This document shows positions 1-5,630 of a DNA stretch of 7,426 nucleotides, in pieces; the stretch's first letter is position 1; each line of letters starts with the position of its first letter. The translations under genes were made by a program, and so were the position numbers. Source of the DNA: Thermoanaerobaculales bacterium (GTDB lineage Bacteria; Acidobacteriota; Thermoanaerobaculia; Thermoanaerobaculales; Sulfomarinibacteraceae); the NCBI GenBank assembly GCA_029938595.1, contig JAOZUP010000197.1:1-7426 (forward strand). Direction: 5' to 3'. The notes under the pieces are model-generated. The model was given only the letters and a program-made list of their open reading frames with translations, made no database searches and was not told where the DNA came from.

Positions 1-135
1 GTGGCCGTGCGCGACTCGGATCACCTGCGAGACCTTGCCCTCGATAGCTTCACCACCCGGCCGGAGGTTGACCATATCCAGACCCGGCTGATCTTCGAGT
101 ACACACCTACGTGGCGACTTCCGGTTCTCGTGTAG
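1..135 (+). CDS. Lrp/AsnC-family transcriptional regulator, C-terminal end only
   Basis: The window opens inside a reading frame that gives 44 residues before a TAG stop; the start lies outside. The residues fit the end of the RAM (ligand-binding, oligomerising) domain of Lrp/AsnC regulators: a V-x-V-x-D strand, a helix with DHLRDLALDSF, then the turn and final strand 'RPEVDHIQTRLIFEY', where family members typically have 'lpGV...T.lvl'. The DNA-binding helix-turn-helix would be upstream and cannot be seen. Such proteins are cytoplasmic regulators, often sensing amino acids. The gene is separated from the sulfur cluster by a stem-loop and a promoter, so it is probably a separate unit; whether it regulates the cluster cannot be told. 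The family call rests on a short tail. Confidence 0.8.
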   Translation: MAVRDSDHLRDLALDSFTTRPEVDHIQTRLIFEYTPTWRLPVLV

Positions 136-182
136 CTCTTTCTTCCGCCGCGCGCCTGGCGGACGCTCGGCGGAAAAAAGAG
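136..182 (+). terminator. Stem-loop directly after the Lrp/AsnC gene, possible terminator
   Basis: The arms 136-150 and 168-182 pair over 15 positions with a single mismatch (142 against 176); the loop is 17 nt. The inner part of the stem is GC (CCGCCG/CGGCGG) and the outer part is CTCTTT/AAAGAG. It begins at the base after the regulator's stop codon, which suits a transcription end or a 3' mRNA-stabilising hairpin. It is not a textbook intrinsic terminator, because no T-run follows the stem on the + strand. Confidence 0.5.
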
Positions 183-215
183 AATAGGGAAAGTGGTATC
201 GCGCGCGGCGAAGCC

Positions 216-244
216 TATACATCGCGCTCGCAAGCGGCTACAAT
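216..244 (+). promoter_or_regulatory. Sigma-70-type promoter, copy 1 (TATACA-17-TACAAT)
   Basis: A -35-like TATACA (216-221; 4 of 6 to TTGACA) and a -10-like TACAAT (239-244; 5 of 6 to TATAAT) are separated by exactly 17 nt. The same two boxes with the same spacing recur at 2126-2154, and 19 bases across and after the -10 (235-253) are identical to 2145-2163. Conservation between two diverged copies supports a working promoter. It would drive the gene remnant and ASST1, with a start of transcription near 251. Confidence 0.7.
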
Positions 245-289
245 TTCGCGCTGCCTGCCGCATGGCACAGGCTGTGAGGAAGTATGACC

Positions 290-431
290 TTGGACAACTT
301 GATCCCCCAGCTCGGAGAGGATCGCCGAGATTCGGGAGCAGTCGCGCGATTGGCCGCCGGCGGAAGTGATCCGGGAAGTGTTGCTCCATCTCGAGCGTCA
401 AGGTCATACCTCCGTGCGTGATGAGGGCTAA
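290..431 (+). pseudogene. Remnant of a duplicated ATP-sulfurylase-like/APS kinase gene (both ends kept, middle deleted)
   Basis: The start region mirrors the intact gene at 2197: same promoter distance, a GAGGA ribosome site (276-280) and TTG-GAC-AAC-TTG-ATC at 290, against TTG-GAC-AAT-CTA-ATC. After a net loss of 32 nt, which shifts the frame, 318-356 reads RIAEIREQSRDWP exactly as in the intact protein. It then jumps to the intact protein's last 22 codons or so (360-431, with REVLLHLERQG against REVLLFLERQG, and DEG before the stop). The missing middle matches about 2296-3852, roughly 1,557 nt or 519 codons. The sulfurylase core and the whole kinase active site are gone, so no enzyme can be made. 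The 11-nt overlap between this gene's end (TAA 429-431) and the ASST start at 421 is kept, as in the intact pair. Translated from 284 or 290, the shifted frame ends in TGA at 419-421, touching the ASST1 ATG. Confidence 0.85.
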
Positions 432-2112
432 GAGGCGCAGTGTGTTGCGGCGGATCGCCATCTTCATCGTTGCGGTCGCGGCGGTCACCATCCTGCTGGT
501 TCTGATGAGGGCGCTGAACGAGCGGTGGCGGGAGGCGCAGCTGGTTGCGATCGAGGATGCCGTCGAGCCCGACAAACACCTCGCCGATTTGCCCGACCTC
601 GATCCCACATCCTGGGTGCGACAGTACCGGCCCGAGGCGTCGGCCGGCGGTTACAACCTGATCCTCTACAAACGACGGGTGCCGATGATCATCGATATGA
701 ACTCCCGCATCGTTCACATGTGGCCCGAGGTGCGAGCGAACCAGCGTATCCGTCTCAACCGTGACGGAACCCTGGTGGTGATCGGCACCGACAATCTGAT
801 CAAGGAGTACGACTGGGAAGGAAAGCTGAGGTGGTTCTACCGGCTGCCGATAGAGGACGATTTTCCGCACCACGATGTGATCCGTCTCGGCAACGGAAAC
901 TATCTGGTGCTCGCCCGCCACCAGGAGACTCGCACCGATTTTCTTCAAGAGGTTAACCGAAAGGGCCGTGTGGTTTGGGAGTGGCGGTCGATCGACCACG
1001 TAGACGACTTCCCAACGTGGGACCGCGAGGCCCGGCACCCGACCCACCTCAATTCGATCCACGAGCTGCCGGCGAATCGGTGGTTCGACGGCGGTGACGA
1101 GCGCTTCCGGCCCGGCAACATCCTGGTCAGCGCCCGCAATCTCAACACGATCTTCATCATCGACAAGAGAAGCACCGAGGTGGTGTGGCAGTACTCCAGG
1201 GGTCTCGACTATCAGCATGAGGCGACGATGATGGAAAAAGGGGAACCAGGAGCGGGCCGGATCCTGCTCTTCAACAACGGCCGGCACGATCTCTACGATT
1301 ACCGCCGCACCCTGGTGCAGGAGATCGACCCGATCAGCGGTGAGGTGGAGTGGGAGTACGGATCGAGGTTCTTTTTTTCGTCGATCGTAGGGACGGTCCA
1401 GAAGCTGCCCGGTGCGAACTTCCTCATTGCCTCGAGCCGCGGCGGTCGCGTCTTCGAGATCACGCCGGTGGGCGAGATCGTCTGGGAGTGGGTCCCGCCG
1501 TACTTTCCGATGCGGCCCGAGCGCGTGCCCTACGATCACTGCCCACAGCTTGCCGCCCTGCCGTGGCCGGCGGATACCAAGGTGCCGGAGCAGGAAAACC
1601 GTCGACCGTTCGTGGATGTCGGTCTTTACCGCTTTTCTCTCACCAAGGATTTCGTAATCCAAACCGTTGCCGGCCGGTCGCGCCGGCTGGTGCGAACAGA
1701 CAACGAGTGCCGCGAGTTGCTGATCCCGCCGGGCGCCGCCATGCAGGTGGAGTTTGGGATCGACGAGGAGCGTCTCGATGGGAGGTGGGTCGAGGCCCGA
1801 TTCAGGCTCACCGTGGACGACGGAAGTGGGCCGCCCGAGGCCCTCATCGATCGGTCCTTGACTGCGGAGTCGAAGAGCCTGTGGTGGAAAAGTAACCTGC
1901 GGCTCGGACAGTTCGCCTACAAGCGGGTCACGATGTGTATTTCGACGGAAGCGCAGGGTGGGATGGAGGATCCTCTGGAGGTGGTGGCATGGGAGATTCC
2001 GCTGATCACCTCCCGCGTTCAACGCCCATTTCAGGGGAAACTCGAGATCTTGACCGAGCAGGAACGCCGATTGCGCGAGCAGCAGCTCAAGGCCCTCGGC
2101 TACGTTCAATGA
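421..2112 (+). CDS. Membrane-anchored arylsulfotransferase-like protein, paralogue 1 (ASST1)
   Basis: 563 residues from ATG 421 (GTG 418 is an alternative). ATG is preferred because it matches the ASST2 start relative to the kinase-gene end. Residues 1-11 are basic and 12-29 form one hydrophobic helix, so the bulk should lie outside the cytoplasm on a membrane anchor. Residues about 55-390 resemble the arylsulfotransferase (ASST) beta-propeller, with repeated blade strands such as VVWEW, VEWEY and IVWEW. Positions expected of the active site are present: H150-H151-D152, H209-L-N211-S, S-A-R239 and Q-H266-E-A; in E. coli AssT the corresponding last histidine is thought to carry the sulfuryl group. 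Residues about 400-535 look like a beta-sandwich, and the protein ends REQQLKALGYVQ. Its only cysteines are C374, C430 and C506. Family members move sulfuryl groups from phenolic sulfate esters to phenols without PAPS; the true donor and acceptor here are unknown. The gene is preceded by the kinase remnant and promoter copy 1. Confidence 0.8.
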   Translation: MRAKRRSVLRRIAIFIVAVAAVTILLVLMRALNERWREAQLVAIEDAVEPDKHLADLPDLDPTSWVRQYRPEASAGGYNLILYKRRVPMIIDMNSRIVHMWPEVRANQRIRLNRDGTLVVIGTDNLIKEYDWEGKLRWFYRLPIEDDFPHHDVIRLGNGNYLVLARHQETRTDFLQEVNRKGRVVWEWRSIDHVDDFPTWDREARHPTHLNSIHELPANRWFDGGDERFRPGNILVSARNLNTIFIIDKRSTEVVWQYSRGLDYQHEATMMEKGEPGAGRILLFNNGRHDLYDYRRTLVQEIDPISGEVEWEYGSRFFFSSIVGTVQKLPGANFLIASSRGGRVFEITPVGEIVWEWVPPYFPMRPERVPYDHCPQLAALPWPADTKVPEQENRRPFVDVGLYRFSLTKDFVIQTVAGRSRRLVRTDNECRELLIPPGAAMQVEFGIDEERLDGRWVEARFRLTVDDGSGPPEALIDRSLTAESKSLWWKSNLRLGQFAYKRVTMCISTEAQGGMEDPLEVVAWEIPLITSRVQRPFQGKLEILTEQERRLREQQLKALGYVQ

Positions 2113-2125
2113 CAGCCGCAACGCC

Positions 2126-2154
2126 TATACATCCCGAGTCAGACCGGCTACAAT
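2126..2154 (+). promoter_or_regulatory. Sigma-70-type promoter, copy 2 (TATACA-17-TACAAT)
   Basis: TATACA (2126-2131) and TACAAT (2149-2154) with a 17-nt spacer, starting 13 nt after the ASST1 stop. The boxes match copy 1 exactly and the -10 is followed by the same TTCGCGCTG. Transcription would start near 2161, leaving a leader of about 36 nt before the TTG start of the kinase fusion gene. No terminator is visible between ASST1 and this promoter, so transcripts from promoter 1 may also run through. Confidence 0.72.
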
Positions 2155-2186
2155 TTCGCGCTGTCCCTGTAACGAACAAAGTACAC

Positions 2187-2190
2187 GGAG
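2187..2190 (+). promoter_or_regulatory. Ribosome binding site GGAG deciding the TTG start at 2197
   Basis: GGAG (2187-2190) stands 6 nt before TTG 2197, a good Shine-Dalgarno spacing. The protein from that TTG begins DNLISPHGG, close to the usual beginning of sulfurylase proteins, and no in-frame ATG offers a better start. The same TTG-GAC context is kept in the upstream remnant. Confidence 0.75.
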
Positions 2191-2196
2191 AAACAC

Positions 2197-3924
2197 TTGG
2201 ACAATCTAATCTCACCTCACGGTGGTAGCCTCATTGATCTCCTGGTCGATGAGGACCGAATCGCAGAGATTCGGGAGCAGTCACGTGACTGGCCGTCGGT
2301 TGACGTCGGGCCGCGCCGGCTGTGCGACCTGGAGCTCTTGATCAACGGCGGCTACTCCCCGCTCGAGGGCTTCATGGGATCGGCTGATCACGAGGCGGTG
2401 TGTTCGGGGATGCACCTCGTCGACGGCACGCTGTGGCCGCTGCCGGTTACGCTCGATGTTGCGGACGAGGTGGCGGAGGGGTTGTCCGAGGGTGACTCCC
2501 TGGCCCTTCGTGATCCCGAGGGCGTGGTGCTGGCGGTCGTCCGCGTGGCCGAGGTCTGGCAGCCTGATCGTGATGCCGAGGCGCGGGCGCTCTTCGGCAC
2601 AGACGAGCGCTCTCATCCCGGGGTCGCTCAACACCTCCACCGGGCCACAGGGTGGGCGGTGGCGGGACCGGTCGAGGGGATCCAGCCGCCGGTTCACTAC
2701 GACTACCGCGAGCTGCGGCTGACTCCCCACGAGCTGCGGAATAAGTTCACCCGTCTCGGGTGGCGCCGGGTGATGGCCTTCCAGACCCACCGCACGATCC
2801 ACCGCGCCGCGCAGGCGATGACGGTGGAGGCGGCTCGCGATGCCGGCGCCAACCTGCTGATCCACCCGATCGTCGGGCTCAGCCAGCCCGGGGATGCGGA
2901 CCACTACACCCGGATCCGGTGCTATCAGGCGCTGATGCCGCACTATCCGAAGTTCATGGCACGACTCAACCTGCTGCCGATGGCGCCGCGCGGCGGCGGC
3001 CCTCGGGAGGCGGTTCTCCAGGCTATCGTCCACAAGAATCACGGGTGCACCCATTTCATGGTTGATTTCGACGGCGCCGGTTCGGTGCTGGAGACTACCG
3101 GGGCGCCCGCATACGGATCGGACGAGGCGGCCGAGATCTTAGCCGAGCATGCGGATGAGCTCGGAGTCGAGTTCGTCAAAGCGCATGAAGCGGTGTACCT
3201 CGAACACCGCAAACGGTTTGTGCCCGCGGACGAGGTGCCCGAGGACGGGCGGGTCCTCCGCATCGGCGCCGACGAGGTTCGGCGGCGTCTGGACGACGGC
3301 AGAGAGATCCCCGACTGGTACACGTACCCGGAGGTGGCGCGGGAGCTTCACCGCACCCACCCCACCCGCGACGCCCAGGGACTTACGGTCTTCTTCACTG
3401 GTCTCTCGGGATCCGGGAAATCGACGATCGCCAACGCTCTCCGGGTCAAGCTGCTCGAGATCGGCGGCCGTGGAGTGACCCTCCTCGACGGCGACCTCGT
3501 GCGCACCAACCTGTCGTCGGAGCTCGGGTTCTCCAAGGAGCATCGCGATCTCAACATCCGCCGAATCGGCTTCGTCGCAGCGGAAATCACGCGTGCCGGC
3601 GGTGTCGCAATTTGTGCGCCGATTGCGCCCTATGACGTGGTGCGTCGGGAGGTGAGGGAGATGGTGGAGCCCTGCGGCGGTTTCGTGCTGGTTCACGTCT
3701 CGACCTCGCTCGAGGTCTGCGAGTCACGCGACCGCAAGGGCATGTATGCAAAGGCCCGAGCCGGCATCATCAAGGAGTTCACCGGAATCTCCGATCCCTA
3801 CGAGAAACCAGGCGACGCCGACGTGGTGATCGACACCGAGGGCGTGACGCCTGATGAGGCCACTCGGGAGGTTCTGCTCTTCCTCGAGCGCCAGGGCTAC
3901 ATCTCGGCGCAGGATGAAGGCTGA
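2197..3924 (+). CDS. cysC: APS kinase with N-terminal ATP-sulfurylase-like domain (sulfurylase part probably inactive)
   Basis: 575 residues, cytoplasmic, no membrane segment. Residues about 1-165 resemble the PUA-like sulfurylase N-domain and 166-375 the catalytic domain. The sulfurylase motif usually QTRNPxHRAH reads Q196-T-H-R-T-I-H202-R-A-A205, so the sulfate-binding Arg, the Asn and the second catalytic His are replaced. The usual GRDHAG reads D290-F-D-G-A-G. Residues about 398-570 are an APS kinase with every expected motif: P-loop GLSGSGKST (402-410), D431-G-D with R436, FSKEHRDLNIRRIG (445-458) and the lid segment KARAGIIKEFTG (519-530). It should phosphorylate APS with ATP to PAPS. 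A two-domain Thiobacillus denitrificans protein of the same layout is a known precedent: APS kinase activity but no sulfurylase activity. If this one behaves the same way, APS must come from another enzyme. The gene has its own promoter and overlaps ASST2 by 11 nt, implying coupled translation. Confidence 0.9.
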   Translation: MDNLISPHGGSLIDLLVDEDRIAEIREQSRDWPSVDVGPRRLCDLELLINGGYSPLEGFMGSADHEAVCSGMHLVDGTLWPLPVTLDVADEVAEGLSEGDSLALRDPEGVVLAVVRVAEVWQPDRDAEARALFGTDERSHPGVAQHLHRATGWAVAGPVEGIQPPVHYDYRELRLTPHELRNKFTRLGWRRVMAFQTHRTIHRAAQAMTVEAARDAGANLLIHPIVGLSQPGDADHYTRIRCYQALMPHYPKFMARLNLLPMAPRGGGPREAVLQAIVHKNHGCTHFMVDFDGAGSVLETTGAPAYGSDEAAEILAEHADELGVEFVKAHEAVYLEHRKRFVPADEVPEDGRVLRIGADEVRRRLDDGREIPDWYTYPEVARELHRTHPTRDAQGLTVFFTGLSGSGKSTIANALRVKLLEIGGRGVTLLDGDLVRTNLSSELGFSKEHRDLNIRRIGFVAAEITRAGGVAICAPIAPYDVVRREVREMVEPCGGFVLVHVSTSLEVCESRDRKGMYAKARAGIIKEFTGISDPYEKPGDADVVIDTEGVTPDEATREVLLFLERQGYISAQDEG

Positions 3925-5623
3925 GAGCCGGGGACCGACGGGGGGGCGTACGGTGCTGCGGCGGGTCGCCCTCTTCGCAGTCGCGGCTGCGGTGATCACC
4001 CTCGTGCTGGTCCAGGCAAAGGCGCGAGCCGAACGGATGCTGAAGGCCGAGCTGGCCGCGATCGAGGAGGCCATCCAACCGGACGATCGCCTCCTCGGCC
4101 TGCCCGACCTCGATCCCACATCGTGGGTGCGACAGTACCGGCCGGACGCCTCCGTGGGGGGCTACACCCTGATCCTCTACAAACGACGGGTGCCGATGAT
4201 CATCGATATGAACTCCCGCATCGTCCACCTGTGGCCCAAGGTGCGGGCGGTCGGGCGCGTCCGGCTCGACCGGCGGGGGAACCTGGCGGTGATCGGCACC
4301 GACAATCTGATCAAGCTCTACGACTGGGACGGCAAGCTGATGTGGTACTACCGCCTGCCGGTTGAAGAGGATTTTCCGCACCACGACCTGATTCAGCTCG
4401 CCAACGGCGACTACCTGGTGCTGGCGCGGGACAGGGCGACCCGCACCGGCTACTTGCACGAGGTCGACCGCAAGGGCCGCGTAGTCTGGATGTGGCGGTC
4501 GACGGACCACGTAGACGAATTCCCCACCTGGGACCGTGATCGCAAGGATCCGACCCACTTCAACTCGATCCACGAGCTTCCCCCGAACCGGTGGTTCGAA
4601 TCGGGCGACGAGAGGTTCCGGCCGGGCAATATCCTGGTCAGCGCCCGCCACCTCAACACGGTCTTCATCATCGACAAGCGAAGCTCCGAGGTGGTGTGGC
4701 AGTTCTCCAAGGACCTCGACTACCAGCATGAAGCGAGCATGGTTCCAGAGGGGGAGCCGGGCGCGGGCCGGATCCTCCTCTTCAACAACGGCCACCGCAA
4801 TCGTAACGGCTACCGTCGCTCTCTGGTCCAGGCGATCGACCCGATCAGCGGCGAGGTGGAGTGGGAGTACGGCTCGAGGTTCTTTTTCTCATCCATCGCG
4901 GGTACTGTGCAGAAGCTGCCCGGCACGAACTACGTCATCGTCTCGAGCCACGGTGGGCGCATTTTCGAGATCACAGCGGCTGGGGAGATCGTCTGGGAGT
5001 GGGTCCCGCCCTACCTGCCGATACGGCCCCAACGCCTGCCCTATGATCACTGTCCCCAATTGGCCGCCCTGCCGCGCCCGGTGGAGACCGGGGTGCAAGT
5101 GCAGGGAGACGTTCGGCCGTTTGTGGATGTCGACCTTTACACCTTCGCCCTGACCGAGGAATTCGTGAGCCGAAGTGTAGCCGGACACTCACGCCGCCTG
5201 CTGCGGACCGATAATGAGTGTCGCGAGGTGCTGATGCCGCCCGGCGCCGAGATGTGGGTGGAGTTCGGGATCGACGAGCAGCGCCTCCGGGGAAGGTGGG
5301 TCGAAGCCCGCTTCCGCCTTACCGTAGATGATGGAGAGAACCCGCCGGAGACGATCCTTGAACGAACCCTGAATCCGGAGTCGGAGAGCCCGTGGCGGGG
5401 GCGTAACATGCGGCTCTGGCGTTTCGCCTACAAGCGGGTCACGATGTGCGTCGCGACCGAGGTCGAGGGTGAGATGGAGAATCCGTTAGACATGGTCGCG
5501 TGGGGTAACCCGCGGGTCTCCTCCCCGGTCCAACGCCCGTATGAGGAACCAACCGAGACAGTCACCGAGCAGGAGCGTAAGCTGCGCGAGCAGCAGCTCA
5601 GGGCGCTGGGCTACGTGCAGTGA
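3914..5623 (+). CDS. Membrane-anchored arylsulfotransferase-like protein, paralogue 2 (ASST2)
   Basis: 569 residues from ATG 3914, which lies inside the end of the kinase gene. The frame stays open upstream to ATG 3854, but that would add 20 residues overlapping the kinase lacking in ASST1, so 3914 is preferred. The ribosome site is weak (AGG directly before the ATG), so initiation probably depends on ribosomes finishing the kinase gene. Residues 18-33 form the membrane anchor behind basic residues. The propeller domain carries H156-H157-D158, H215-F-N217-S, S-A-R245 and Q-H272-E-A, the positions expected of an ASST active site. The C-terminal beta-sandwich-like domain spans about 405-540, and the tail REQQLRALGYVQ matches paralogue 1. 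The only cysteines are C380, C436 and C512. This is the closest relative of ASST1. Its direct linkage to an APS kinase suggests a sulfation role, but substrate and donor are not shown by the sequence. Confidence 0.82.
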   Translation: MKAESRGPTGGRTVLRRVALFAVAAAVITLVLVQAKARAERMLKAELAAIEEAIQPDDRLLGLPDLDPTSWVRQYRPDASVGGYTLILYKRRVPMIIDMNSRIVHLWPKVRAVGRVRLDRRGNLAVIGTDNLIKLYDWDGKLMWYYRLPVEEDFPHHDLIQLANGDYLVLARDRATRTGYLHEVDRKGRVVWMWRSTDHVDEFPTWDRDRKDPTHFNSIHELPPNRWFESGDERFRPGNILVSARHLNTVFIIDKRSSEVVWQFSKDLDYQHEASMVPEGEPGAGRILLFNNGHRNRNGYRRSLVQAIDPISGEVEWEYGSRFFFSSIAGTVQKLPGTNYVIVSSHGGRIFEITAAGEIVWEWVPPYLPIRPQRLPYDHCPQLAALPRPVETGVQVQGDVRPFVDVDLYTFALTEEFVSRSVAGHSRRLLRTDNECREVLMPPGAEMWVEFGIDEQRLRGRWVEARFRLTVDDGENPPETILERTLNPESESPWRGRNMRLWRFAYKRVTMCVATEVEGEMENPLDMVAWGNPRVSSPVQRPYEEPTETVTEQERKLREQQLRALGYVQ

Positions 5624-5630
5624 TTGGCGA

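Larger units (their letters stand above)
211..5623 (+). repeat. Diverged tandem duplication: promoter + kinase fusion gene + ASST, two copies
   Basis: Copy A is about 211-2112 and copy B about 2121-5623. Both contain, in the same order, the TATACA/TACAAT promoter, the sulfurylase-like/APS kinase gene (deleted to a remnant in A, intact in B) and an ASST gene that starts 11 nt before the end of the kinase gene. ASST1 and ASST2 share 88 of 111 residues (79 percent, counted by hand) over the segment from residue 55 of ASST1. Copy A is shorter by the deletion of about 1.56 kb. ASST3 lies outside the duplicated unit. Confidence 0.8.

Noticed and set aside
238..2121. Long open frame of 627 residues on the minus strand opposite ASST1
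   Set aside because: It mirrors the ASST1 codons in a GC-rich gene; similar antisense frames occur opposite ASST2 and ASST3 and its sequence matches no family I know. The + strand frame has clear domains.
2197..3390. Calling the fusion a fully working ATP sulfurylase/APS kinase
   Set aside because: The sulfurylase motifs are altered at residues thought essential, so only the kinase activity is claimed.
3854..3913. Earlier in-frame ATG start for ASST2
   Set aside because: The extra 20 residues lie wholly inside the kinase gene, are serine/arginine-rich before the anchor, and are lacking in ASST1, whose start matches 3914.
3779..4795. Open frame of 338 residues on the minus strand opposite ASST2
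   Set aside because: Its likeness to the antisense frame opposite ASST1 follows from the similarity of the sense genes; it also runs across the kinase-ASST2 junction.
5541..5630. Earlier in-frame ATG start for ASST3
   Set aside because: The extra 30 residues overlap the conserved end of ASST2 in another frame and would push the membrane anchor inward; GTG 5631 or TTG 5643 places it as in the paralogues.
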